Both the position numbers and the translations under genes were made by a program. A stretch of DNA of 40,146 nt from Planctomycetota bacterium (GTDB taxonomy: Bacteria; Planctomycetota; B15-G4). Location of the stretch: the NCBI GenBank assembly GCA_029259695.1, contig JAJDEQ010000125.1:1-40146 (forward strand), given 5' to 3'. Below the pieces are notes generated by a model, which was not told the DNA's origin, did not search any database, and saw only the letters and a list, made by a program, of their open reading frames with translations. The first letter of the stretch is position 1, and every line of letters starts with the position of its first letter. Below, in pieces: positions 1 to 8,216 of the stretch.

Positions 1-1173
1 ATCGACGGCGAGCTGCTCGACCAGTTCGACATCGACTGCATCCAGGGCGGCGCGGGCACATCGACCAACATGAACGCCAACGAGGTCATCGCCAATCGCG
101 CGCTCGAGCTCATGGGCCATGCGAAGGGCGACTACGAGCACTGCGACCCCAACGACCACGTGAACCTGTCGCAGTCCACCAACGACGCCTACCCCAGCGC
201 GCTGCACGTGGCCATCGCCCTGAAGAACCGGGAACTCGTGGGTCGACTGAACGAGCTGGTGACCGCCCTCAGGCACAAGGGTCAGGAGTTCAAGGGCGTG
301 GTGAAGATGGGCCGCACGCAGCTCCAGGACGCGGTGCCGATGACTCTCGGCCAGGAGTTCGCCGCCTGGGGACACAGCCTCGCCGATGAGGTCGAGGCGC
401 TGGAGACGGTCGTCCGGCGCCGCATGTGCGTGGTCAACATGGGCGGCACCGCCATCGGCACCGGGCTGAACGCGCCCCGCGGATACGCCGCGGCGTGCGC
501 GCGGCACCTGGCGCTGGTCAGCGGCCTGAAGATAACGCCGGCGACCGACCTCGTCGAGGCGACCCAGGACACCCAGGCCTTCGTGCTCTACTCCTCGGTG
601 CTCAAGAGCCTGGCGATCAAGCTCTCGAAGATCTGCAACGACTTGCGCCTGCTGTCCTCGGGCCCCCGGGCGGGCTTGAACGAGATCAACCTGCCGCGCA
701 TGCAACCGGGCTCGTCGATCATGCCGGGCAAGGTCAACCCGGTGATCCCCGAGGTCGTCAACCAGGTCTGCTTTCGCGCCATGGGCAACGACCTCGTGGT
801 GACCATGGCCGCCGAGGCGGGTCAGCTCCAGCTCAACGTGATGGAACCCGTCATCGCCCACGCGATCTTCGAGTCGCAGACCATGTTCATGAACGCGGCG
901 CGCACCCTGCGCGAGCACTGCATCGAGGGCATCACGGCCAACGAGGAGGTGGCGCGGCGCTTCGTGGAGGTGAGCATCGGCGTCGTCACGGCGCTCAATC
1001 CGGTGCTCGGCTACAAGCGCTCCACCGAGCTCGCCGCCGAGGCGCTGCGGACGGGCAAGGGCGTGGTCGAACTCGTGCGCGAGAAGGGCCTGCTGAGCGA
1101 GGCGCAGATCGCGGAGCACCTCGACCCGACCAAGATGGCGGCGACGCACGGGTCCGACGAGAGCGGAGCATGA
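1..1173 (+). CDS. aspA: Aspartate ammonia-lyase, 3' part (5' end outside window)
   Basis: Converts L-aspartate reversibly to fumarate and ammonia in the cytoplasm. The frame is open from base 1, so the start lies upstream; 390 residues are visible against about 470 for the family. The fumarase/aspartase superfamily signature GSSIMPGKVNP is encoded at 709-741. Aspartase-like blocks are NMNANEVIANRALELMGH near the left edge, HVNLSQSTNDAYPSA, KMGRTQLQDAVPMTLGQEF and KICNDLRLLSSGPRAGLNE. NDAYP and the GLNEINLP block point to aspartase rather than class II fumarase, although the families are close. glpD begins 19 bases after the stop, so the two are probably co-transcribed. The stop is TGA at 1171-1173. 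Confidence 0.93.
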   Translation: MDGELLDQFDIDCIQGGAGTSTNMNANEVIANRALELMGHAKGDYEHCDPNDHVNLSQSTNDAYPSALHVAIALKNRELVGRLNELVTALRHKGQEFKGVVKMGRTQLQDAVPMTLGQEFAAWGHSLADEVEALETVVRRRMCVVNMGGTAIGTGLNAPRGYAAACARHLALVSGLKITPATDLVEATQDTQAFVLYSSVLKSLAIKLSKICNDLRLLSSGPRAGLNEINLPRMQPGSSIMPGKVNPVIPEVVNQVCFRAMGNDLVVTMAAEAGQLQLNVMEPVIAHAIFESQTMFMNAARTLREHCIEGITANEEVARRFVEVSIGVVTALNPVLGYKRSTELAAEALRTGKGVVELVREKGLLSEAQIAEHLDPTKMAATHGSDESGA

Positions 1174-1192
1174 GCGTGCACAGGGGCTGCGC

Positions 1193-2761
1193 ATGAACCG
1201 TCAGGACATGCTCAGCGGCGTTCGCGAGCGCCGGACCGCGTGGGACATGATCATCATCGGTGGCGGCGCCACCGGTCTCGGCAGCGCAGTGGATGCCGCC
1301 TCGCGCGGCTACGACGTGCTGCTGTTCGAACAGTCGGACTTCGCCAAGGGCACGTCCAGCCGCAGCACCAAGCTGGTCCACGGCGGCGTGCGCTACCTGC
1401 AACAGGGCAACGTCTCGCTGGTCATGGAGGCGCTCAAGGAGCGCGGCCGGCTGCTGCGCAACGCGCCCCACCTGGTGAGCGATGTGGCCTTCATCGTGCC
1501 CAGCTACGTGTGGTGGGAGTCGCCCTTCTACGGCATCGGCATGAAGGTCTACGACCTGCTCGCCGGACGACTGGGCTTCGGCAAGTCCGCCAACGTCTCG
1601 CCCGAGGACGTGATCTCGGCGATCCCTTCGATCCAGACCGAGGGCCTGCGCGGCGGCACGCGCTACCACGACGGGCAGTTCGACGATGCGCGCCTGGCCA
1701 TCAACCTGGCCACGACGGCTGCCAAGCAGGGCGCCACCCTGCTCAACTACGCCGAGGTCGTGGAACTGACCAAGGGTGCCGACGGGGTCATCGACGGTGT
1801 CGTGGTCTGCGACCGCGAGTCGGACGAGCGCATGACGATCCACGGTCGCGTGGTGGTCAACGCGACGGGCCCCTTCGCCGACGGCGTGCGCCGCCTCGAC
1901 CACGACGACGCGACACCGATGATCGCTCCCAGCCAGGGCGTGCACATCGTGCTCGACCGTTCGTTCCTGCCCGGCGACTCGGCCATCATGGTGCCCCACA
2001 CCGACGACGGGCGCGTGATGTTCGCCATCCCCTGGCACGACGTCGCCGTGGTGGGCACCACCGACACGCCCGTCGACACGGTCGAACTCGAACCGCGTCC
2101 ATCCCGCGACGACGTCGAGTTCATCCTCGACACGGCGAACCGCTACCTGGCGCGCCCGGCCACGGCGGACGACATCCGCAGCGTCTTCGCCGGCATCCGA
2201 CCGCTGGTCAAGATGGGCGATGGAGGAGACACGGCGGCGCTGTCGCGCGACCACACGATCCTGGTGGACCCGCAGTCGGGCCTGCTGACCGTCGCCGGCG
2301 GCAAGTGGACGACCTATCGGCGCATGGCCGAAGACGTCGTCGACCACGCCATGACACTGGCCGACCTGCCGGCGCGCGGGTGCGTCACCGAGCAGTTCGC
2401 GATCCACGGCTACCACCGCAACGCCGAGCGCTTCGGGCGACTGGCCTTCTACGGCTCCGACGCGCTCCAGATCGAACGCCTGGAGCAATCGGACGCACGG
2501 CTCGCCGCTGCGTTGCACCCGCGGCTCGGCCTGACCGGCGCCGAGGTCGTCTGGGCCTGCCGGAACGAGATGGCGCGCACGGTCGACGACGTCCTGGCCC
2601 GCCGCACGCGCTCCCTGCTGTTCGACGCCCGCGCAGCGATCGAGGCTGCTCCCGCCGTGGCCGCACTCATGGCCCGTGAGCTGGGGCGCGACGAGACCTG
2701 GGCCACGGCGCAGGTCGATGAGTTCGGCCGCATCGCGGCGCACTACGTCTACACCGGCTGA
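1193..2761 (+). CDS. glpD: Aerobic glycerol-3-phosphate dehydrogenase (FAD)
   Basis: Oxidises sn-glycerol 3-phosphate to dihydroxyacetone phosphate and passes electrons to quinone at the inner membrane. The 522 residues match the family (about 500-555). An N-terminal Rossmann FAD motif, GGGATGLGSAVDAASRG, begins at about residue 23. It is followed by the GlpD blocks GTSSRSTKLVHGGVRYLQQG and, near residue 365, VAGGKWTTYRRMAEDVVDHA; the C-terminal cap domain follows. The ATG start has an AGGGG-like Shine-Dalgarno about 8 bases upstream. The 19-base gap after aspA suggests an operon. Fumarate from AspA and electrons from GlpD both feed central and respiratory metabolism, but no specific functional link is evident. 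Confidence 0.95.
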   Translation: MNRQDMLSGVRERRTAWDMIIIGGGATGLGSAVDAASRGYDVLLFEQSDFAKGTSSRSTKLVHGGVRYLQQGNVSLVMEALKERGRLLRNAPHLVSDVAFIVPSYVWWESPFYGIGMKVYDLLAGRLGFGKSANVSPEDVISAIPSIQTEGLRGGTRYHDGQFDDARLAINLATTAAKQGATLLNYAEVVELTKGADGVIDGVVVCDRESDERMTIHGRVVVNATGPFADGVRRLDHDDATPMIAPSQGVHIVLDRSFLPGDSAIMVPHTDDGRVMFAIPWHDVAVVGTTDTPVDTVELEPRPSRDDVEFILDTANRYLARPATADDIRSVFAGIRPLVKMGDGGDTAALSRDHTILVDPQSGLLTVAGGKWTTYRRMAEDVVDHAMTLADLPARGCVTEQFAIHGYHRNAERFGRLAFYGSDALQIERLEQSDARLAAALHPRLGLTGAEVVWACRNEMARTVDDVLARRTRSLLFDARAAIEAAPAVAALMARELGRDETWATAQVDEFGRIAAHYVYTG

Positions 2762-2816
2762 GCGCGTCGGCGACCGGCGCAAGCATCAACGGGCCCCGGG
2801 GCCGTGCTCACACACA

Positions 2817-2830
2817 GGCTGCTAGCAGCC
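2817..2830. repeat. 14-bp perfect palindrome upstream of the helicase gene
   Basis: GGCTGCTAGCAGCC is a perfect inverted repeat lying about 40 bases upstream of the putative -35 of the dbpA promoter. A second palindrome, GGCCCCGGGGCC, is at 2792-2803. Either could act as an operator or as a weak glpD terminator; neither is followed by a T-run. Confidence 0.35.
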
Positions 2831-2855
2831 CCCGCGATACGCGGACGTCATAGCG

Positions 2856-2884
2856 GCGACACAGCCACCCCGCGCTGCTATGTT
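2856..2884 (+). promoter_or_regulatory. Candidate sigma-70-type promoter giving a leaderless helicase mRNA
   Basis: GCGACA at 2856-2861 (four of six matches to TTGACA), a 17-base spacer and TATGTT at 2879-2884. The next start codon, GTG at 2892, lies exactly 7 bases after the -10, where transcription would be expected to begin. There is no Shine-Dalgarno upstream of either candidate start. Confidence 0.5.
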
Positions 2885-2891
2885 CGCGGCC

Positions 2892-4304
2892 GTGCCAACG
2901 GACTTCGAATCGCTCGCTCTCTCTCCCGTGTTGCTGACCGTGGTCGGCGAACTGGGCTATACGCAGCCCACGGCGGTCCAGTCCGAGAGCATTCCGGCGC
3001 TGCTCGCAGGCAAGGACCTGATCGGCCAGTCGAAGACCGGGAGCGGCAAGACGGCTGCATTCGCCCTGCCGATCCTCCAGCGCATCGACCTGGAGCGGCG
3101 CTCACTCCAGGCGCTCGTGCTGTGTCCGACCCGGGAACTGAGCGCCCAGGTGTCGCGCGAGCTGCGCACGCTGGGTCGACGGCACCCCGGACTGGCCGTG
3201 CTCGAACTCGCTGGTGGACAACCGATCCGGCCCCAACTGGACGCCCTCGAGCGCGGCGTCCACATCGCGGTCGGGACGCCCGGCCGCCTGCTCGACCACC
3301 TCCGGCGCGGCACGCTCCCGACCCGTTCGATCGTGACGGTCGTGCTCGATGAAGCCGATCGCATGCTCGACATGGGCTTCGGCGCCGACGTGGAGCAGAT
3401 CCTGGGCACGCTCCCCGCGTCGCGCCAGACGGTCATGTTCTCGGCCACGATTCCCAGGTCCATCGCGAACCTCAGCCGCAAGCACCAGCGCGACGCCGTG
3501 CGCGTCAGCATCGACGAGCCCGCCACGGCCACCGCCGAGATCCGCCAGCTCCGGCTGACCGCCGACCCCGACGACAAGCTCCACGCACTCTACTGGCTGC
3601 TGCACCGGCACCCCCACGAGTCCGCGCTCGTGTTCTGCAACTTCAAGGCGACGGTGCTCGACCTGGAGCGTTCGCTCACGACCGCGGGCATCAGCGCCGC
3701 CCGACTCGACGGCGATCTGGATCAGTTCCATCGCGACCAGGTCCTGGCCATGTTCCGCAACCGCAGCGTGCGGCTGCTGATCGCCACCGACGTGGCCGGC
3801 CGCGGCATCGACGTGCCCGACCTCGACCTCGTGATCAACTACGAACTCCCGCAGCAACCCGACGTCTACGTGCACCGCATCGGCCGCACGGGCCGAGCCG
3901 GCAGGCGGGGCGTCGCCATCTCGTTGACGACACCCGGGCAGGAGGGGCGCCTGCGCGTGATCCAGGAGCTGACCGGCACCCCCATCGAGACACTGCAGCG
4001 CGACGCCCGGAACGACCCCGGCGCCAGGCGACTGCTCGACAGCATCAACGCCAGCCCCGAGATGAAGACCGTGCGCATCTCGGGCGGCCGCAAGGACAAG
4101 GTGCGTCCGGGGGACATCCTGGGGGCGCTCACCGGGGAAGCGGGCGGCTTGCAGGGAGCCGACATCGGCAAGATCGAGATCCACGACCGGCTGTCCTACG
4201 TGGCCGTGTCCCGACGCGTTGCGCGACACGCGGTCGAGCAGCTCAATGCGGGGCGAATCAAGGGCAGGTCCTTCCGCGCCGCGCTCGTCGGCCGCGCTCG
4301 CTAG
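2892..4304 (+). CDS. dbpA: DEAD-box ATP-dependent RNA helicase of the DbpA type
   Basis: Unwinds RNA with ATP; DbpA family members act on 23S rRNA hairpin 92 during 50S ribosome assembly. Seen in order: Q motif (TQPTAVQ), Walker A SKTGSGKT near residue 47, PTRELSAQ, DEAD at residues 153-156, SAT, ATDVAGRGIDVPD and HRIGRTGRAG. From about residue 395 there is a DbpA RNA-binding domain beginning KTVRISGGRKDKVRPGDILG, which separates it from RhlE and SrmB. I chose GTG 2892 over ATG 2880, which is in frame four codons upstream. With GTG the N-terminus aligns without a gap to what I recall of E. coli DbpA, and it sits 7 bases after a good -10. It is followed 14 bases later by a VF530 gene, probably the same transcript. 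Confidence 0.92.
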   Translation: MPTDFESLALSPVLLTVVGELGYTQPTAVQSESIPALLAGKDLIGQSKTGSGKTAAFALPILQRIDLERRSLQALVLCPTRELSAQVSRELRTLGRRHPGLAVLELAGGQPIRPQLDALERGVHIAVGTPGRLLDHLRRGTLPTRSIVTVVLDEADRMLDMGFGADVEQILGTLPASRQTVMFSATIPRSIANLSRKHQRDAVRVSIDEPATATAEIRQLRLTADPDDKLHALYWLLHRHPHESALVFCNFKATVLDLERSLTTAGISAARLDGDLDQFHRDQVLAMFRNRSVRLLIATDVAGRGIDVPDLDLVINYELPQQPDVYVHRIGRTGRAGRRGVAISLTTPGQEGRLRVIQELTGTPIETLQRDARNDPGARRLLDSINASPEMKTVRISGGRKDKVRPGDILGALTGEAGGLQGADIGKIEIHDRLSYVAVSRRVARHAVEQLNAGRIKGRSFRAALVGRAR

Positions 4305-4318
4305 GCGCCCAACGACGC

Positions 4319-4546
4319 ATGCCAGGCGAACAACCCAACAACCCGCTGCACGGCATCTCGTTGATCGCCATCGTGACGGACCTCGTCGAGCGGCGAGGCT
4401 GGGAGGACCTCGCGGAACAGATCGACATCCGCTGCTTCCGCATCGACCCCAGCATCAACTCGACGCTGAAGTTCCTGCGTCGCACGCCGTGGGCCCGACG
4501 CAAGGTCGAGCAGCTCTACCTCGCCGACCAACGCAGGTCCGGCTGA
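4319..4546 (+). CDS. VF530 family small protein (DUF2132), putative DNA-binding
   Basis: A 75-residue protein with the family core: NPLHGISL near the N-terminus, LVERRGWEDLAEQIDIRCF in the middle and DPSINSTLKFLRRTPWARRK towards the end. The family is named after Vibrio fischeri VF530, whose solution structure led to a double-stranded-DNA-binding assignment; its cellular role is not established. It starts at ATG 14 bases after the helicase stop, so it is probably the last gene of a dbpA-VF530 transcript. The length matches the family. Confidence 0.88.
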   Translation: MPGEQPNNPLHGISLIAIVTDLVERRGWEDLAEQIDIRCFRIDPSINSTLKFLRRTPWARRKVEQLYLADQRRSG

Positions 4547-4550
4547 GGCC

Positions 4551-4567
4551 GGAGCGCCCAACGCTCC
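4551..4567 (+). terminator. Weak hairpin just after the VF530 gene
   Basis: GGAGCG and CGCTCC form a 6-bp stem around a 5-base loop, starting five bases after the stop codon. There is no T-run, so it may only be a weak or Rho-assisted terminator. Confidence 0.35.
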
Positions 4568-4586
4568 CTCCGCTGCGACGGATGCT

Positions 4587-4616
4587 GCGGCCGATGCAGC
4601 GGCCGACGCAGCGGCC
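4587..4616. repeat. Short tandem repeat of a 12-mer
   Basis: GCGGCCGAYGCA occurs twice, followed by a half copy (GCGGCC). It lies in the non-coding gap between the VF530 gene and the next gene. It may be low-complexity slippage; no function is evident. Confidence 0.5.
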
Positions 4617-4633
4617 ATCATCTTCACGTCACG

Positions 4634-4674
4634 TTGACGGCGCGGCTCTCACGTTGCGGTAACACGTGCACGTG
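4634..4674 (+). promoter_or_regulatory. Candidate promoter and CACGT-rich regulatory patch
   Basis: TTGACG at 4634-4639 and GGTAAC 18 bases later form a modest promoter match. Immediately downstream, CACGTGCACGTG at 4663-4674 is a perfect 12-bp palindrome, and more CACGT or ACGT cores occur from 4625. This looks like a regulated promoter for the secreted protein starting at 4750. Confidence 0.3.
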
Positions 4675-4749
4675 ACATGTGCTCCAGACTCGCTTGCGAT
4701 GAAGGCACGGCCTTCCACTCATCGCAGCTCAAGACTTCCGGAGAACATC

Positions 4750-5508
4750 ATGTCGACCCGACGACGCGCGTTTCGCAGCCTGCTGATCCTGCTGCTGGCA
4801 GTGAACTCAGTGGCAGCCGCCTCGGCTCCCGCCGAGATCATCGAGCTGGACGAAGCCGATGTGTACATCGAGTACAACGCCACCGACGACGAGTACGTCG
4901 TCGTCTTCTTCTGGGACACCGACGGCTGGAAGAGCATGGCGGTACGGGGTCCCAACGGCACCAAGGCCAAGCCCAAGCCGGTCCTGAACATCAAGGCCAA
5001 GGGCAACGCCCGCAAGCAGGGCATGACCGAGGGCTTCTTCGAGAGCGCCGAGCTCGACCTCGAAGAGTCCACCGTGGAGGAGTTCTTCGCGCTCTTCCCG
5101 GAAGGCGAGTACAGCTTCCGCGGCAAGGGGCTGGAGAAGGGAGAGCAGCTCGTGGGCACCACCGACTTCACCCACGCGCTGCCCGATGACCCGGGCAACG
5201 TCTTCCCCGACGACGGCGACATGCTGAACGCCGCCAACCCGATCACGATCACCTTCGACCCGGTCACCGAGGACCTGGACGGCGACCCGATCACGATCGC
5301 GTTCTACACCGTGGTCGTGGAGTACGAGAGCCCGATCTCCGAAGAGGACCTGGTCTTCTCGATGGTCCTCGAGGGCACCGAGATGAACCCGGAGGTGACC
5401 ATCCCGCAGCAGTTCCTGATCGACGAGACCGAGTACACGATCGAGATCATCGTGCACGAGGAGAGCGGCAACCGGACCATCTGCGAACTCGACTTCGAGA
5501 CCGTGTAG
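4750..5508 (+). CDS. Secreted acidic protein of unknown function, Fn3-like C-terminal region
   Basis: 252 residues from ATG 4750; an in-frame ATG at 4666 is rejected because the later one has a CGGAGA Shine-Dalgarno and begins a clean signal peptide (MSTRRRAF, then LLILLLAVNSVAAASA). The mature protein is rich in Asp and Glu. It contains blocks such as EYNATDDEYVVVFFWD, a central GFFESAELDLEE, an FPEGEYSFRGKGLEKG block and a beta-rich tail compatible with a fibronectin-III-like fold. I recall similar FPEGxYxFxG secreted hypotheticals in several phyla, but no function is known. A strong terminator follows at 5614-5656. It is probably exported to the periplasm or beyond. Confidence 0.8.
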   Translation: MSTRRRAFRSLLILLLAVNSVAAASAPAEIIELDEADVYIEYNATDDEYVVVFFWDTDGWKSMAVRGPNGTKAKPKPVLNIKAKGNARKQGMTEGFFESAELDLEESTVEEFFALFPEGEYSFRGKGLEKGEQLVGTTDFTHALPDDPGNVFPDDGDMLNAANPITITFDPVTEDLDGDPITIAFYTVVVEYESPISEEDLVFSMVLEGTEMNPEVTIPQQFLIDETEYTIEIIVHEESGNRTICELDFETV

Positions 5509-5613
5509 ACCCGCACCCACCAGGCGGTGAGTCGGCCACCGGCGGACCAGACTCCCATCCGCTCACCAACTCATCGCCGGGGTGCCTCCCCTGAGCAGGG
5601 CAACGGGCACTCC

Positions 5614-5660
5614 ACGGCCGCGGCGAACGGTGTCCAGCACCGTTCGTCGTGGCCGTTTCT
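5614..5660 (+). terminator. Strong terminator hairpin between convergent genes
   Basis: A 19-bp stem (5614-5632 with 5638-5656, two G-T wobbles) around the 5-base loop TCCAG, followed by TTCT. It lies between the plus-strand secreted protein and the minus-strand cytochrome and could end transcription from both sides. Confidence 0.75.
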
Positions 5661-5751
5661 CGTGAGGCCCGGCGCGCGCACCGTCGCGGTCCCGGCGAAC
5701 CGTCGTGAGCAGCGCGGCACGTGTCGGCGCCCGAGCCGAGCCGCCATGCCG

Positions 5752-8076
5752 TCAGCGGAAGTCCACCGTCATCCCGTTGGTCGACGCATAGCCCCACGGA
5801 ATGGCGGCGTCGAAGACGAAGACCTGCACCGCAACGGACAGGCCATTCGAACCGGGCGGCACGTCGTAGTTCGCCTGCAGGCCGCCGCCCCCCGGTGCGC
5901 CACCGGGCAGCACCAGTTCGAGTGACGACAGCAGCGGGTCCACCCGCAGCGCGCAGCCGCCCTTCAACATGAGCACACCCGGTTGCAGCCCGATGGCGAT
6001 GAGCGCCGTGGCTCCGGTCGGCGCGTCGCTGATCGTCAGGTCGAGCCGGCGCCCTTCCGAAGCGCAGCCTTCGAGCAGGAGCTGCGGCATGTCTCCGCTG
6101 CTCAGCGGACACCCGAAGCCGTACGCCTCGATCGTGCCCGGGCAGTCGGGCGCTCCCACGGTCACACCCACGGTGCCGAGGTTGCTGTCGGCCTTGCCGT
6201 CGAAGGCGGCAAAGGTGAACGAGTCGCTCCCGAGGTAGTCGCCGCCGGGGATGTAGGTGGCCGTCGCGCCGGACAGGGCCACCGTGCCGTGCCGCGCCTG
6301 ACTGACGATGCGATGGGTCAGCGGGTCGCCATTGGCGTCCGTGCCACCGAGATCGACGGGCAGCGGCAGGTCGCTCGGCGTGGCGAGGAACTTGTCGGTC
6401 ACCACCGGTCTCGCGTTCGGCACCGGCGCCTCGCTGAAGGGCCCGTTGTGGCAGCCGTAGCAGGTCGTGTTGCTGCCGCGGAAGTGTGTCTTGGTCCCGA
6501 ACTCACCCGTGAACCAGGTGCGCTCGTCGTGAGCGCGCGACAGCTCCGTGCCGCGCAGGTCCACGCCGTGACAGTCACGGCACGAGTTCAGGTCGTGTTC
6601 ACCCGGGTCCTTGTGGTCGTTCTTGATCCACTCCAGGGTGATCGGGTGCATGCCGTGCGGGCCCTCCAAGCCCACATCGTCGAGTTCGCCGTGGCACTCG
6701 CTGCACTCCACGATCGTGCCCTCGTGCCCCTGGAACTCGATCGACTGCACGTTGTCGTTGTCGAAGTTCGTGGGGTAGATGGCGTGGGGCGGCCCGTGGC
6801 ACGCCGCGCACTGCAGTCCGCCGTGCCCCTCGCTGAAGCGGTACAGGGAAAACGGCGCCTGGGGCACGTCAGGCGTCGTGGCGAAGATCGGATCGGCGGG
6901 CACGTGCGGGCTGCCGCGGTCGTCGAAGACCGAGGTGAAGCGGATCGCGCCGGCGTTGTCCAGCGCGGTGCCGGTGTGGCACTGCTGGCAGTTGGGTTGG
7001 TCGAGCCAGCCCACCCTGGTCGGGTCCCCCACCGCCGCCATGCTGCCGTGGCAGCTCTGGCACTCCATCGAGAAGTCGCCATCCGCGCCGATGGCCTTGC
7101 CCATGGCACCGCGCAGGCACTGGGTCACCCGGCCCGGGTGGCACGCGAAGCAGGAGTTGCGCGACGTGTCGGCATCCAACGGCGAGCCGTCGAAGGTGGG
7201 GACGTTCGCGTGACCGCCGTGCATCACCACGGTCAGCGGTGAGATGCCGGCGAGCCCCGTGCCCGGGAGCGCGTTGGACGCGTGACAGCGGTCGCAGAGG
7301 ATCGGTGCCTGGTCGAGGGTGACGGTGTTGTACAGCCCGTCGCGACGATAACCGGCGTCGACCAGGGCGTTGTCGTAGAGCGGGTCGCCGAGTTGCAACT
7401 GATCGTGCAGGCGCAGGATGTTGAGGCGATCGTCCTTGAGCGGGTCGGGGTGGAACTCCCAACCACTCGTCGGGATCGCGTAGGGACTGCTGCCCGACGC
7501 GTGGCACATCGAACACTCCAGCTCCTGGGACACCGGCAGCACCGTGTTCGTCGTGGCGATCGTCTGACCGCCGGCGCTGCGCGCGACGACGTGGGCCAAC
7601 GGATAGGTGTTGTGCTGCAGGGCGTCGTCGATCGGCGTGAGCGGGATGCCCTCGGCACCGAACCAGTTCCAGGCGCCGTCGAAGTGCGTCGGCTGGAGTG
7701 GATTGCCGGGGCCGGGCATGGCGTCGCCCGCCAGGCCCACGTCGAGTGGCAGCGTCACGCCGAACAGCGCATTGACCCAGTCCCAGAAGTTCGTCTTGCC
7801 GATCGACGTCGTGTTGATCGAGCCGGTGGCGTCCGCGACGCCCTGCCAGAAGACATCGTGCGCATCGCCCGCCGTGACCACGCGGCCGTCCACGATGAGT
7901 TGCACGCGCAGGTTGTTGAACGGCGGCAACACCGTGAACACGCTGTAGTCGGGGTCCATGCAGTGCATGCCCAGGTCGTTCCAGGCGAGCACGCGGGTCT
8001 GCTGGGCCAGCGCCCCCCCGGCCGTCAGGATCACGGCCAGCAGGACCAGGGAGGTGAGGCGGGCAGGGCGGATCAT
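5752..8076 (-). CDS. Secreted nine-heme c-type cytochrome with Ig-like and C-terminal secretion-associated modules
   Basis: 774 residues from ATG 8076, chosen over an upstream in-frame start because GGAGAGGAG precedes it and it begins a signal peptide ending ALAQQ. Nine CxxCH heme motifs lie between roughly residues 185 and 540: CSMCH, CDRCH, CFACH, CQSCH, CQQCH, CAACH, CSECH, CRDCH and CYGCH. The N-terminal block WNDLGMHCMDPDYSVF is typical of a family of multiheme proteins in environmental bacteria. After the hemes comes a cadherin/Big-type domain (DANGDPLTHRIVSQARHGTV, later DYLGSDSFTFAAFDG). Last is a roughly 120-residue tail starting YGFGCPLSSGDMPQL that resembles the C-terminal module of Planctomycete secreted proteins. 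An electron-transfer role outside the inner membrane is likely; partners are not in the window. Confidence 0.88.
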   Translation of the reverse strand: MIRPARLTSLVLLAVILTAGGALAQQTRVLAWNDLGMHCMDPDYSVFTVLPPFNNLRVQLIVDGRVVTAGDAHDVFWQGVADATGSINTTSIGKTNFWDWVNALFGVTLPLDVGLAGDAMPGPGNPLQPTHFDGAWNWFGAEGIPLTPIDDALQHNTYPLAHVVARSAGGQTIATTNTVLPVSQELECSMCHASGSSPYAIPTSGWEFHPDPLKDDRLNILRLHDQLQLGDPLYDNALVDAGYRRDGLYNTVTLDQAPILCDRCHASNALPGTGLAGISPLTVVMHGGHANVPTFDGSPLDADTSRNSCFACHPGRVTQCLRGAMGKAIGADGDFSMECQSCHGSMAAVGDPTRVGWLDQPNCQQCHTGTALDNAGAIRFTSVFDDRGSPHVPADPIFATTPDVPQAPFSLYRFSEGHGGLQCAACHGPPHAIYPTNFDNDNVQSIEFQGHEGTIVECSECHGELDDVGLEGPHGMHPITLEWIKNDHKDPGEHDLNSCRDCHGVDLRGTELSRAHDERTWFTGEFGTKTHFRGSNTTCYGCHNGPFSEAPVPNARPVVTDKFLATPSDLPLPVDLGGTDANGDPLTHRIVSQARHGTVALSGATATYIPGGDYLGSDSFTFAAFDGKADSNLGTVGVTVGAPDCPGTIEAYGFGCPLSSGDMPQLLLEGCASEGRRLDLTISDAPTGATALIAIGLQPGVLMLKGGCALRVDPLLSSLELVLPGGAPGGGGLQANYDVPPGSNGLSVAVQVFVFDAAIPWGYASTNGMTVDFR

Positions 8077-8216
8077 CGAGGCTCCTCTCCGGCGGCCGAC
8101 GCCTCTCCCGGGCTGGGTGGCGCTCCCGGCCGTTACCCGACCATGGTGTCTGAACATGCCCGAAAGGCGCATTACGAGCCTGTCATCGTCGGTTTCGGCC
8201 TTGCTAACCTGCAGCC
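8077..8216. other. Divergent intergenic region, weak promoter signals
   Basis: 140 bases separate the divergent cytochrome and transporter genes. TAACCT at 8205-8210 ends 6 bases before the transporter ATG, which would fit a leaderless transcript, but no convincing -35 lies 17 bases upstream. I see no clear promoter for the cytochrome gene. Confidence 0.3.

Noticed and set aside
995..2782. 595-codon open frame antisense to glpD
   Set aside because: Antisense frames of GC-rich genes are often open. The translation is low complexity (Arg, Val, Asp, His-rich) and covers a confidently identified gene.
4587..4616. Possible DNA-binding iterons for an origin
   Set aside because: Only two and a half copies of a very GC-rich 12-mer, with no replication gene or AT-rich region nearby.
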